Shown: positions 16,832 to 25,096, counted from the first letter of the stretch. The stretch: DNA of 64,000 bases from Microbispora amethystogenes (GCF_016863015.1 NZ_BOOB01000016.1:1-64000), one strand, 5' to 3'. A program made the numbers and translations. Notes: generated by a model not told the origin, from the letters alone.

Positions 16832-17962
16832 TCAGCCGCGGAGCTTGGAGATGTTGTTGTAGCTGAGCGCCGCGTACTGCAGCGACTGGCCCGGGTTGGC
16901 GGTGCCGCCGGGGGCGTTGTCCTGCTCGTACATCGGGTTGTGGTAACCCTTGGCGCCCATCTCGGAGAAGAAGGACTTGTAGTCGATGTCGCCGGTGCCG
17001 AACGGGACCATGTCGTAGCCGTTGGCGGTACCGGTGTTGATCTTGCCGTCCTTGGCGTGGAACAGCGGGAACCGCATCGTCTGGGCCTGCACGACGCCGA
17101 GGGGGTTGAAGATCTGCGTCTGCGCCGAGCCGTCGGGCGCGGTGTAGGTCTTGTGCTTGTACTGCGCGACGTAGGCCCAGAAGATGTCCATCTCCAGCCA
17201 CACGTGCTTCGGGTCGGTGTTCTGGAGGAAGTACTCCAGGCGGCGGATGCCGGAGGAGCGGGTGGGCCGGCCCTGCGCGTCGAGCGGGCCGCTGTCGAGC
17301 AGGAAGCTGTAGGCCACGTCGTGGTTGTGGGTGTACAGCTTGAGGCCCGCCTCGGAGGCGATCTGGCCGAGGGTGTTCCACTTCTCGGCGGCCACGTCCC
17401 AGTCGGCCTTGTAGGCGCTGCCCGTCGGGTCGCTGCCGGTGCCGACGTGCTTCATGCCGAGGATGTTGGCGATCTCCAGGTGGAGCTTGAAGCGGTCCAG
17501 GTCGGCCTGGTTCAGCGGCCAGGAGCCGGGGATGAAGCCGTGGTTGCCCTGGGCGACCAGGCCGCTGTCGTCCAGCCAGCCGCGCAGCAGGCGGGCGCCC
17601 TCGACGCTCTCCAGGCTCGCGCCGCCCTCGGCGTTCCGGTGCTGGGCGTAGCCGGCGAACTCCACCTGCGCGTAGCCGATCCGGCCGAGCTCCTGCAGGA
17701 CGGCCTTGAAGCCGGACGCGAGGTTGCTCGTCAGCGGGTCGCGGGTGATCGCGTCCCGGACCGTGTAGAGGATGATGCCGCGCCGCGGCGGCGGGACCAG
17801 GATGCCGTTGGCGGCACGCGCGGCCGACTTCATCGGGCCCGCCGCGCTGACCGCGGCGACGGCCGCCATGCCGGTCGTGGCCGCGAGGAACTGGCGCCTG
17901 TTGAGCCCCAGCTTGCGTCCGAGGTTGCCGGCTGTCTCCATCTCTTCTTCGTACGCACTCAT
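16832..17962 (-). CDS. Tat-exported sugar phosphate isomerase/epimerase-like TIM-barrel protein
   Basis: A 376-residue protein of the AP-endonuclease-2/xylose-isomerase-like TIM-barrel superfamily. The N-terminus carries a twin-arginine signal (NRRQFLAATTG, then a hydrophobic stretch to AARA near residue 50), so it should be exported folded. Barrel features are ILYTVRDAI, ELGRIGYAQVEFAGYA, AQGNHGFIPGSWP, LKLYTHNHDVAYSF, and the metal-site block WLEMDIFWAYVAQ, followed by FPLFHAKDGK and VPFGTGDIDYKSFF. Family members isomerise or epimerise sugars such as inosose; the exact reaction here is unknown. It is transcribed first, ~115 bases ahead of the multidomain dehydrogenase-like gene, so both probably form an extracytoplasmic sugar-oxidation unit. 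Confidence 0.85.
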   Translation of the reverse strand: MSAYEEEMETAGNLGRKLGLNRRQFLAATTGMAAVAAVSAAGPMKSAARAANGILVPPPRRGIILYTVRDAITRDPLTSNLASGFKAVLQELGRIGYAQVEFAGYAQHRNAEGGASLESVEGARLLRGWLDDSGLVAQGNHGFIPGSWPLNQADLDRFKLHLEIANILGMKHVGTGSDPTGSAYKADWDVAAEKWNTLGQIASEAGLKLYTHNHDVAYSFLLDSGPLDAQGRPTRSSGIRRLEYFLQNTDPKHVWLEMDIFWAYVAQYKHKTYTAPDGSAQTQIFNPLGVVQAQTMRFPLFHAKDGKINTGTANGYDMVPFGTGDIDYKSFFSEMGAKGYHNPMYEQDNAPGGTANPGQSLQYAALSYNNISKLRG

Positions 17963-18358
17963 CTGTCTTACCTACTCCATCTGCGTGGAAGCACCTGGAC
18001 CCCTGGACCTGTGCGTCGCTCCTGGTGGAGCGGATCGGGAGGTCAGGTGGGTGCGGAGCACTTGACGAGCAAGTTACGCCTCTTTTACCTACCGTGGAAG
18101 AAGTTTCGTCATGATCTTTTGAACTTTCTTCCATCACAGGACAAAGTCTGTCAGGGAGTAGTCGGATGACCAGGGATTTCGGGTGGGACGGGAGGGGTTG
18201 CCGGGGCGGCAGATGATCTTCCGCACACTGCTGCATCGCAGGTAGATGAACTTTGTGTAGCAAGCCGGAAACTTTTGCTTGTGCGTGGCAAAAGGTCCCA
18301 CTTAGTATCCGAATGTTCCGGGGTCATCCTTCATACCCGAGTTGACGGGAGAGTTACA
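17963..18358. promoter_or_regulatory. Divergent regulatory region between the sugar operon and the ebo-like cluster
   Basis: This AT-richer 396-base stretch contrasts with its surroundings. An inverted repeat TGGAAGAA (18095-18102) / TTCTTCCA (18126-18133) contains GAAGTTTC (18100-18107) and GAACTTTC (18121-18128). GAACTTT recurs at 18248 and GAAACTTTT at 18268-18276. A possible promoter for the plus-strand cluster is TTGTGC (18279-18284), an 18-base spacer, then TAGTAT (18303-18308). GGGAGAG precedes the GTG start at 18359. The motif copies resemble those upstream of the ROK regulator gene at 26 kb. Confidence 0.5.
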
Positions 18359-19546
18359 GTGCCCATCGGTGTCTGGCTGGTCGGCGCCCGGGGGTCCGTC
18401 GCGACCACGGCAGTGGTCGGAGCGGCGGCGGTACGGGCGGGAGCCGCCCTGCCCACGGGTTGCGTCATCGAGGCCGCCGGCTTCCCCGGCGACTTCCCGC
18501 CCCTGGCCGACCTGGTGTTCGGCGGCCACGACGTGGTCGGTACGCCGCTGCGCAAGAGGGCCGAACTGCTCGCCCAGGCGGGCGTGCTTCCTCCCGCCCT
18601 GACGACTCTGCTCTCGGCGGACATCGACGCCGCCGAGGCCGAGATCCGGCACGGCTACGTCCCCGGCGTGGAGACCCAGGCGGAGGCCGCGCGCCGCCTC
18701 GCCGGCGACATCGCGGACTTCCGCGAGCGCCACGGCCTCTCCCGCGTGGTCGTCGTGGACGTGTCCTCCACCGAGCCGCCGGCCGAGGTGCCGTACGCCC
18801 GGCTCACCGACCTGGAGGAGGCCCTGGAGTCCGGGGCGGACGCGCTGCCGCCCAGCTCCCTCTACGCCTACGCGGCCTTCTCGGCCGGCTGCGGCTACGT
18901 GGCGTTCACGCCCTCCGCCGGCCCGACGCCGCCCGCCCTGGACGAGCTGGCGCGGCGCAACGGCGCTCCGTACACGGGACGCGACGGCAAGACCGGGGAG
19001 ACGCTGATCAAGAGCGCGCTCGCACCGATGTTCGCCGGCCGCGCGCTGCGGGTCCGCTCGTGGTCGGGGCTCAACCTGCTCGGCGGCGGCGACGGCGCCA
19101 CGCTGGCCGACCCCGCGGCCCGGGCGAGCAAGTCGGCGAGCAAGGCGCGCGCCGTCCCCGCGATCGTGGGCGAGGACGTCGAGGGCCTGACGCACATCGA
19201 CTACGTCGCCGACCTGGGGGAGTGGAAGACCGCCTGGGACCACATCACGTTCGAGGGGTTCCTCGGCGTGCGGATGACCATGCAGTTCACCTGGCAGGGG
19301 TGCGACTCGACGCTTGCCGCGCCGCTCGTCCTCGACCTCGTCCGCCTCGTCGCGCGGGCGCAGGAGGCCGGGCACAGCGGCGTGCTGCCCGAGCTCGGCT
19401 ACTTCTTCAAGGACCCGCTGGGCGGCGCCGGGCACGACCTGCCCGCCCAGTACGCCCGGCTGGTCGAGTTCGCCCGCTCGCTCGCTGGTGAGACCGTGAC
19501 GGACGAGGCCCTGAAGGACGAGACACCGACGGGCGACCGGCCGTGA
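18359..19546 (+). CDS. Inositol-3-phosphate synthase family protein, first gene of ebo-like cluster
   Basis: The 395-residue protein belongs to the myo-inositol-1-phosphate synthase family, NAD+-dependent enzymes that cyclise glucose-6-phosphate. An N-terminal NAD motif GARGSVAT (residues ~8-15) is followed by family blocks: SGLNLLGGGDGATL (counterpart of the HLGNNDG region), KSASKARAV, HIDYVADLGEWKTAWDHI, GFLGVRMTMQF and STLAAPLVLDLVRL. It is divergent from housekeeping bacterial inositol synthases, so its substrate may be another sugar phosphate. GTG 18359 has GGGAGAG 8 bases upstream. The stop overlaps the start of the next gene (GTGA). In known ebo clusters the sugar-phosphate cyclase role is filled by EboD, a dehydroquinate-synthase-like protein, which is absent here. 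Confidence 0.85.
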   Translation: MPIGVWLVGARGSVATTAVVGAAAVRAGAALPTGCVIEAAGFPGDFPPLADLVFGGHDVVGTPLRKRAELLAQAGVLPPALTTLLSADIDAAEAEIRHGYVPGVETQAEAARRLAGDIADFRERHGLSRVVVVDVSSTEPPAEVPYARLTDLEEALESGADALPPSSLYAYAAFSAGCGYVAFTPSAGPTPPALDELARRNGAPYTGRDGKTGETLIKSALAPMFAGRALRVRSWSGLNLLGGGDGATLADPAARASKSASKARAVPAIVGEDVEGLTHIDYVADLGEWKTAWDHITFEGFLGVRMTMQFTWQGCDSTLAAPLVLDLVRLVARAQEAGHSGVLPELGYFFKDPLGGAGHDLPAQYARLVEFARSLAGETVTDEALKDETPTGDRP

Positions 19547-20412
19547 GGGCCTGGCTGGAGCTGGTCCGCGCGCCCGCCGCGCTCTCCGTCCCCGGCGACA
19601 CGCTCGCGGGGGCGGCCGCGGCGGGGCGGGCCGCCCGGCCCGGCCTCGCCGCCGCGTCGGTGCTGCTCTACTGGGCCGGCATGGCGCTGAACGACTGGTC
19701 CGACCGCGACCTCGACGCGGTGGAGCGGCCGGAGCGGCCCATCCCCTCCGGCCGGATCAGCCCGGCGGGGGCGCTCGGGGTCGCCGCCGCGCTGACCGGC
19801 GCCGGGGTGGCCGCCGCCGGGATCTTCGGTGGACGGCGCGGGCTGGCGATCGCGGGCCTGCTCGCGGGCTCCGTGTGGGCCTACGACCTGAAGCTCAAGC
19901 ACACGCCGGCGGGCCCGGCCGCGATGGCGGCCTGCCGCGTGTTCGACGTCCTGCTCGGCGCGGGCCCGGACACCCGAGCCGCGGCCCCCATGGCCCTGGC
20001 CGTCGGCGCGCACACGTACGGGATCACCCTGCTGGGCACCGCCGAGGTCGACGGCGCCGACCCTTCGACGATCGTCGGCGCGATGGCCGCCACCGGCGTG
20101 ACCGCCGCGCTGGCCGCCGTCGCCTGCCTCGGTGGCAAGAGCAGTGGCGAGAGCGGTGGCGGGGCCGCGGGACGCCTCAGCGCCGCCGGTCTGATCGCCG
20201 GGTATCTCGCCACGGCCGGGCGCGCCCAGGTGGCGCTCTGCACCGACCCCGACCCCCAGCACGTGCGGCAGGCCGTGCGGATGAGCATCCTCGGCCTGAT
20301 CCCGCTGCAGGCGGCGTCCGTCGCCGGGCGGGGCAGGCTCGCCCAGGCGGCCGCGCTGCTCGCCGGGCTGCCCGCCGGCCGGTGGCTGTCGGCGAAGGTG
20401 GCCACGTCGTGA
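19543..20412 (+). CDS. eboC: UbiA-like prenyltransferase, EboC type
   Basis: A 289-residue integral membrane protein of the UbiA family with about eight predicted helices. The first Asp-rich motif is NDWSDRDLDAVERPERPIPSG starting at residue 49, and the second is YDLKLKHTP at about 113. UbiA enzymes transfer a prenyl chain from prenyl diphosphate to an acceptor, using Mg2+ held by these motifs. The second motif has fewer acidic residues than classical UbiA, as in other EboC-type proteins as I recall them. Its start overlaps the preceding stop (GTGA) and its stop overlaps the next start (GTGA), so translation is coupled. A prenylated cyclitol product is an attractive guess, but the acceptor is unknown. 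Confidence 0.85.
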   Translation: MRAWLELVRAPAALSVPGDTLAGAAAAGRAARPGLAAASVLLYWAGMALNDWSDRDLDAVERPERPIPSGRISPAGALGVAAALTGAGVAAAGIFGGRRGLAIAGLLAGSVWAYDLKLKHTPAGPAAMAACRVFDVLLGAGPDTRAAAPMALAVGAHTYGITLLGTAEVDGADPSTIVGAMAATGVTAALAAVACLGGKSSGESGGGAAGRLSAAGLIAGYLATAGRAQVALCTDPDPQHVRQAVRMSILGLIPLQAASVAGRGRLAQAAALLAGLPAGRWLSAKVATS

Positions 20413-21275
20413 GCATCCCCCTGAACAGGGTCCCCGTGAACTGGGCGTACTGCACCAACGGCTTCCGCGACCACCCGCTCGACGAGGCGCTGCGCGTCCT
20501 CGCCGGCCTCGGCTACACCGGCGCGGCGATCACCCTCGACCACGGGCACCTCACCCCGGAGGCGACGCCCGCCGAGGTGGACCGGATCGCGGCGCTGGCG
20601 CGGCGGCTCGGCCTCGCCCTGGCGGTCGAGACCGGGGGCAGGTACACGCTCGACTCCCGGCGCAAGCACTTCCCGACGCTGCTGCACGCCGAGGGGGAGG
20701 CGCGGGCGGACCTGATCCGCCGCGCCATGCGGATCGCGGCCGACCTCGGCGCCCCGGTGGTGCACTTCTGGAGCGGCATCCGGCCGCCGGAGGTGCCCGA
20801 GGCGGAGGCCTGGGACCGGCTCGCCCGGCACTGCGAGCGCCTGCTCGCCGAGGCGGACCGGGTGGGCGTCACGCTCGGGTTCGAGCCGGAGCCGGGGATG
20901 CTCGTGCAGGACCTCGCCGGGTACGAACGGCTGCGCGGCCTGCTCGGCGGGCACCCCCGCTTCGGCCTCACCCTCGACATCGGGCACTGCCGCTGCCTGG
21001 AGCCGTACGACGTGCCCGAGTGCGTCGAGCGGGCGAAGCCCTATCTGGTCCACGTGCAGATCGAGGACATGCGGCGGGGCGTGCACGAACACCTCGAGTT
21101 CGGCGAGGGCGAGATCGACTTCCCGCCCGCGCTCGCCGCCCTCGACGGCTTCGGCGGCCTCGTGGCCGTCGAGCTCGCCCGGCACAGCCACGCGGCGCCC
21201 GATGTGGCGAGAAGGTCGATCGAATTCCTGAGGAGGGCACATGACCTGGCTGGCGCGGGCCGTAGCCGACGTTGA
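20409..21275 (+). CDS. TIM-barrel sugar isomerase/epimerase-like protein in ebo-like cluster
   Basis: A 288-residue protein of the xylose-isomerase-like TIM-barrel superfamily. Metal and substrate sites are suggested by TLDHGHLTPEATP, ALAVETGGRY, PVVHFWSGI, LGFEPEPGML, TLDIGHCRCLEP, YLVHVQIEDMRRG and LVAVELARHSH; these conserved Glu, Asp and His residues are typical of divalent-metal isomerases and endonuclease-IV folds. Near its start it has VNWAYCTNGF, and the later EboE-like protein of this cluster has VHLAYCTNVH at the same place, so the two are probably distant paralogues. GTG 20409 overlaps the eboC stop. The 3' end overlaps eboA by 35 bases. Confidence 0.82.
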   Translation: MSIPLNRVPVNWAYCTNGFRDHPLDEALRVLAGLGYTGAAITLDHGHLTPEATPAEVDRIAALARRLGLALAVETGGRYTLDSRRKHFPTLLHAEGEARADLIRRAMRIAADLGAPVVHFWSGIRPPEVPEAEAWDRLARHCERLLAEADRVGVTLGFEPEPGMLVQDLAGYERLRGLLGGHPRFGLTLDIGHCRCLEPYDVPECVERAKPYLVHVQIEDMRRGVHEHLEFGEGEIDFPPALAALDGFGGLVAVELARHSHAAPDVARRSIEFLRRAHDLAGAGRSRR

Positions 21276-21744
21276 GCGCGACCCGGAGACCGTCCACGCG
21301 CTGTTCCCGAGGGCCGCGCGGGACGGCGGCCCCGGCGCCCGCGCCGAACTGCTGAGAGCGCTCGCGAAGGCCACGCCGGAGCCGGCGGAGGCCGTGACGA
21401 GGCTCTACTGGCAGGGCGACGCCGCCGAACGGCTGGACATCCTGCGGACGCTCCCGGACCTCGACCTCGGCCCGGCCGCCCTGCCGCTCGTGCACGACGC
21501 CCTGCGCACCAACGACACCCGGCTGGTCGCCGCCGCGCTCGGCCCGTACGGCTCGGCCTGGCTGGACGACCACGCCTTCCGGCAGGGTGTGCTCAAGTGC
21601 GTCTTCATGTCCGTTCCGCTCGCGTCGGTCGAGGGCCTCGACCGGCGCTTCGACGAGGAGTTGCGGCGCATGCTCGCGGACTTCGCCGCCGAGCGCCGCG
21701 CGGCCGGACGTCCCGTTCCCCCCGACGTTCTCGAGAGGCTCTGA
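21241..21744 (+). CDS. eboA: EboA domain-containing protein
   Basis: A 167-residue protein with the EboA domain: alpha-helical, no membrane span, no catalytic motif visible. Typical parts are ALLRALAKATPEPAEAVTRLYWQGDAAERLDILRTL and LVHDALRTNDTRLVAAALGPYGSAWLDDHAFRQGVLKCVF, which look like short helical repeats. The biochemical role of EboA is not established; genes of this set are needed for moving a scytonemin precursor to the periplasm in Nostoc. The start ATG at 21241 lies inside the end of the preceding gene and has GAGGAGGGC just upstream. Confidence 0.85.
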   Translation: MTWLARAVADVERDPETVHALFPRAARDGGPGARAELLRALAKATPEPAEAVTRLYWQGDAAERLDILRTLPDLDLGPAALPLVHDALRTNDTRLVAAALGPYGSAWLDDHAFRQGVLKCVFMSVPLASVEGLDRRFDEELRRMLADFAAERRAAGRPVPPDVLERL

Positions 21745-21749
21745 TTCTG

Positions 21750-22592
21750 ATGCGGATCTTCGATCCCCACGTCCACATGACGTCCCGCACGACCGACGAC
21801 TACGAGCGCATGTACGCCGCCGGGGTCCGGGCGATCGTGGAGCCGGCCTTCTGGCTCGGCCAGCCGCGCACCAACGTCGGAAGCTTCCTCGACTACTTCG
21901 ACGCGCTGCTGGGCTGGGAGCCCTACCGGGCCGCACAGTACGGCATCCGCCACCACTGCACGCTCGCGCTCAACCCCAAGGAGGCGAACGACCCGCGCTG
22001 CCTCGGGGTGCTGGACGAGCTGTCCCGCTACCTGCTGAAGGACTCGGTGGTCGCGGTCGGCGAGACGGGCTACGACTCGATGACGCAGGAGGAGGAGCGC
22101 GTCTTCGAGGCCCAGCTCGCGCTGGCCGAGGAGCACGGCCTGCCGGTGCTCGTGCACACGCCGCACCGCGACAAGGCCGCGGGGACCCGCCGCACGCTCG
22201 ACGTGGTCAAGGGGATCGACCCGGGGAAGGTGCTCGTCGACCACCTCAACGAGCTGACCGTCGGCATGGTCCACGAGGCCGGCTGCTGGATGGGCTTCTC
22301 GATCTATCCCGACACCAAGATGGACCCGGACCGCATGGTCGCGATCCTCAAGGAGTACGGCACCGAGCGGATGATCGTGAACTCGGCCGCCGACTGGGGG
22401 CGCAGCGACGTGCTGAAGACCCGCGAGGTCGGCGAGGCCATGCTGGCCGCCGGGTTCACCGACGACGACGTGGACCAGGTGCTGTGGCGCAACCCGGTGG
22501 CCTTCTACGGCCAGAGCGGGCGCCTGGTCCTGGACGACGTCGAGTCCGGCGGCGACTACGAGGGCAACACGATCCTGCGCGGGACGCGCTGA
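21750..22592 (+). CDS. eboB: TatD-family metal-dependent hydrolase, EboB type
   Basis: A 280-residue amidohydrolase-superfamily protein. It opens with the metal motif DPHVHM at residues 5-10, and continues with HHCTLALNPKEAND, VAVGETGYDS (bridging Glu), LPVLVHTPHRDK, VLVDHLNELT (His ligand) and IVNSAADWGRSD (Asp ligand). This is a full set of TatD-like ligands, so it should be active. The substrate is unknown. The ATG at 21750 begins 5 bases after the eboA stop; longer in-frame starts run back into eboA and are unlikely. TatD-like proteins are constant members of ebo clusters. Confidence 0.88.
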   Translation: MRIFDPHVHMTSRTTDDYERMYAAGVRAIVEPAFWLGQPRTNVGSFLDYFDALLGWEPYRAAQYGIRHHCTLALNPKEANDPRCLGVLDELSRYLLKDSVVAVGETGYDSMTQEEERVFEAQLALAEEHGLPVLVHTPHRDKAAGTRRTLDVVKGIDPGKVLVDHLNELTVGMVHEAGCWMGFSIYPDTKMDPDRMVAILKEYGTERMIVNSAADWGRSDVLKTREVGEAMLAAGFTDDDVDQVLWRNPVAFYGQSGRLVLDDVESGGDYEGNTILRGTR

Positions 22593-22594
22593 CC

Positions 22595-23725
22595 ATGCGC
22601 CTGCGTCATCCCGCCGGTTCCGTCGTCCACCTGGCCTACTGCACCAACGTCCACCCCGCGGAGGACCTCGCGGGGATCCACGAGCAGCTCACCGGGGTCG
22701 CCGCCCGGGTGCGCGCGCTGACCGGCGCCGGGCGGCTCGGGCTCGGCCTGTGGCTGTCGCGGCGCGCCGCCCGGGCGCTGCGCGACGACCCCGCCGAGCT
22801 CGCCCGCCTCCGCGCCCGGTTGGACGAGCAGGGGCTGGAGGTCGTCACCCTCAACGGCTTCCCGTACGGCGGCTTCCACGACGAGGTCGTGAAGCTCCGG
22901 GTCTACCGGCCCGACTGGGCGGAGCCGGAACGGCTCGCCTACACCCTCGACCTGGCCGAGATCCTCACCGCGCTGCTGCCGGACGACGTGACCGAGGGCT
23001 CGATCTCGACGCTGCCCCTCGCCTGGCGCACCGGCTGGACGCCGGCCAAGGCCGCGGCCGTCAACGCCAACCTGGCCGTGCTCGCCCGGGGCCTGCGGGC
23101 CCTGGCGGAGCGCACCGGCAAGACGATCCGGGTCGGCTTCGAGCCCGAGCCGGGGTGCATCGTGGAGACCACCCCGCAGGCGGTGGCGCTGCTCGGCGGC
23201 GCCGACCTCGACTATCTCGGCGTCTGCCTGGACGCCTGCCATCTGGCCGTCGGCCTGGAGGAGGCCGCCGACGCGGCGGCCCTGGGGCTGCCGGTCGTCA
23301 AGCTCCAGGTCTCGTCGGCGGTGGAGGCGCCGCCGGGCGGCCAGCAGGCGCTGGCGGCGTACGTGGAGGAGCGCTACCTCCACCAGACGCGGTGCGCCGC
23401 GGGCTACACCGACGACCTGCCCGAGGCGCTGGCCGGGGGGCTTCCCACGGACCTGCCGTGGCGGACGCACTTCCACATGCCCCTGCACGCCGCGCCCCCG
23501 GCGCCGCTCACCACCACCTCCTCCTATCTGGAGGACCTGCTGCGGCTGCTGGTGACGCCCGCCTCCCCGCACGGGGACCTCGCCGCCCCCCTCACCCGGC
23601 ACCTCGAGGTGGAGACCTACACCTGGAGCGTGCTGCCCGGACCGGTGGACATCGCCGAGGGCATCGCCGCCGAGCTGGACTGGACCCGGCGGCGGCTCGC
23701 CGCCCTCGGACTTAAGGAGATCTGA
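22595..23725 (+). CDS. eboE: Metabolite traffic protein EboE-like, TIM barrel
   Basis: A 376-residue protein of the EboE family, again a xylose-isomerase-like TIM barrel. Features are VHLAYCTNVHP near the start, LEVVTLNGFPYGGFHDE, DVTEGSISTLPLAWRTGW, IRVGFEPEPGCIVE, YLGVCLDACHLAVGLEE, VVKLQVSSAVEAP, RTHFHMPLHA and LEVETYTWSVLPG. Conserved Glu, Asp and His residues at barrel strand ends predict a metal site. The start is 2 bases after the eboB stop and its TGA shares one base with the next ATG. The name implies metabolite traffic, but the fold is that of an isomerase or lyase, and the reaction is not known. Confidence 0.87.
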   Translation: MRLRHPAGSVVHLAYCTNVHPAEDLAGIHEQLTGVAARVRALTGAGRLGLGLWLSRRAARALRDDPAELARLRARLDEQGLEVVTLNGFPYGGFHDEVVKLRVYRPDWAEPERLAYTLDLAEILTALLPDDVTEGSISTLPLAWRTGWTPAKAAAVNANLAVLARGLRALAERTGKTIRVGFEPEPGCIVETTPQAVALLGGADLDYLGVCLDACHLAVGLEEAADAAALGLPVVKLQVSSAVEAPPGGQQALAAYVEERYLHQTRCAAGYTDDLPEALAGGLPTDLPWRTHFHMPLHAAPPAPLTTTSSYLEDLLRLLVTPASPHGDLAAPLTRHLEVETYTWSVLPGPVDIAEGIAAELDWTRRRLAALGLKEI

Positions 23726-25050
23726 TGGCGCCCGTCGTCGTCGTCAACGTCGTCGGCCTGACCCCGCGCCTGCTCGCGCACATGCCGAACGTCGCCAAGG
23801 TGGGGGCCGCGGCCACCCTGAAGCCCGTGCTGCCCGCGGTGACCTGCACGATGCAGGCCACCCTGCTCACCGGGGCCATGCCGCGCGACCACGGCATCGT
23901 CGCGAACGGCTGGTACTTCCGCGACCTCGGAGAGGTCTTCCTGTGGCGGCAGCACAACCGGCTGATCCAGAGCGAGCAGCTGTGGGACGCGGTGCCCGGG
24001 ATGCGCACGGCCAACGTCTGCTGGTGGTACGCCATGGGCGGCTCCAGCGACTTCATCGTCACCCCCCGGCCCGTCTACTTCGCGGACGGCAAGAAGGACC
24101 AGGACTGCTACACCCGTCCGCCGTCGCTGCACGACGACCTCGTGGCCGAGCTCGGGGAGTTCCCGCTCTTCTCCTACTGGGGGGCGAACGCCAACATCGC
24201 GTCGTCCAAGTGGATCATCGCGGCGGCCCGCCGCATCCTCACCCGGGAACGGCCGGACCTGCTGATGGTCTACGTGCCGCACCTCGATTACGACCTGCAG
24301 CGGTTCGGCCCGGACGCGCCGCAGGCCGTCGCGGCGGCCCGTGAGGTCGACGCCGCCCTCGCGCCCCTGCTGGCCGAGGACGCCACCTTCGTCGTGGTGT
24401 CGGAGTACGGGATCACCAACGCGTCCCGGCCGGTGGACGTGAACCGCGCGCTGCGCCGGGCCGGGCTGCTGGAGGTCTACACCCAGGCCGGGATGGAGTA
24501 TCTCGACCCCTGGGCCTCGCGGGCCTTCGCCGTGTCCGACCACCAGATCGCCCACCTCTACGTGCGCGACCCCGCCGACCTGCCGCGCGTCCGCGACATC
24601 GTGGCCGAGCTGCCCGGCGTGGACGAGGTCCTCGGCCAGGAGGGCAAGGCGAGGTACGGCCTCGACCACGACCGGGCCGGCGACCTCGTCGCCGTGGCCG
24701 ACCCGGACGCCTGGTTCACGTACTACTACTGGCTGTCCGACGACCGCGCGCCGGACTTCGCGAAGCTCGTGGAGATCCACCGTAAGCCCGGATACGACCC
24801 GGCCGAGCTGTTCATGGACCCGGACGACCCGTTCGTGAAGCTCCGCGCCGGCGCGGCGCTGGCCCGCAAGAAGCTGGGCTTCCGCTACATGATGTCGGTG
24901 GTGCCCCTCGACCCGGCGCCGGTGCGGGGCAGCCACGGCCGCCTGCCCGACACCGCGGCCGACGGGCCGGTCCTGCTGGGCCCCTTCGAGGGCGAGTCCT
25001 ACGCCGCGACGGAGTTCAAGGGCCTGCTGACGCAGCTGCTCAAGGGCTGA
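23725..25050 (+). CDS. Alkaline phosphatase/nucleotide pyrophosphatase-like enzyme, last gene of ebo-like cluster
   Basis: A 441-residue protein of the alkaline phosphatase superfamily, type I phosphodiesterase branch. It begins VVVVNVVGLTPRLL. The likely nucleophile Thr lies in TCTMQATLLTG near residue 40, in the place of the usual TNP..T motif, then GIVANGWYFRD. Metal ligands are suggested by YVPHLDYDLQRFG, VVVSEYGITN and DHQIAHLY. No signal peptide is visible, so it should be cytoplasmic. It may remove a phosphate or diphosphate, or cleave a phosphodiester, in the pathway product. Related proteins accompany ebo genes in other genomes. The gene starts at the overlapping TGATG and is followed by a terminator. 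Confidence 0.85.
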   Translation: MAPVVVVNVVGLTPRLLAHMPNVAKVGAAATLKPVLPAVTCTMQATLLTGAMPRDHGIVANGWYFRDLGEVFLWRQHNRLIQSEQLWDAVPGMRTANVCWWYAMGGSSDFIVTPRPVYFADGKKDQDCYTRPPSLHDDLVAELGEFPLFSYWGANANIASSKWIIAAARRILTRERPDLLMVYVPHLDYDLQRFGPDAPQAVAAAREVDAALAPLLAEDATFVVVSEYGITNASRPVDVNRALRRAGLLEVYTQAGMEYLDPWASRAFAVSDHQIAHLYVRDPADLPRVRDIVAELPGVDEVLGQEGKARYGLDHDRAGDLVAVADPDAWFTYYYWLSDDRAPDFAKLVEIHRKPGYDPAELFMDPDDPFVKLRAGAALARKKLGFRYMMSVVPLDPAPVRGSHGRLPDTAADGPVLLGPFEGESYAATEFKGLLTQLLKG

Positions 25051-25066
25051 GAAACGCCTGCGGTAT

Positions 25067-25096
25067 GGCCGCCGTCCCGGAACCGGGGCGGCGGCC
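25067..25096 (+). terminator. Strong terminator ending the ebo-like operon
   Basis: GGCCGCCGTCCCGG (25067-25080) faces CCGGGGCGGCGGCC (25083-25096), a 14-base-pair stem with one G-T type position and a 2-base loop, starting 16 bases after the stop. No U-tract follows. It separates the cluster from the convergent ROK gene. Confidence 0.85.

Noticed and set aside
12989-18169. Very long plus-strand open frame (over 1700 codons) opposite the sugar genes
   Set aside because: It runs antisense through three well-supported genes, has a repetitive Val/Gly/Arg/Leu composition typical of GC-rich shadow frames and shows no domain.
18359-19546. Housekeeping ino1 (inositol phosphate synthase for mycothiol and phosphatidylinositol)
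   Set aside because: The sequence is divergent from the usual bacterial enzyme and the gene is locked into the ebo-like operon, so a specialised role is more likely.
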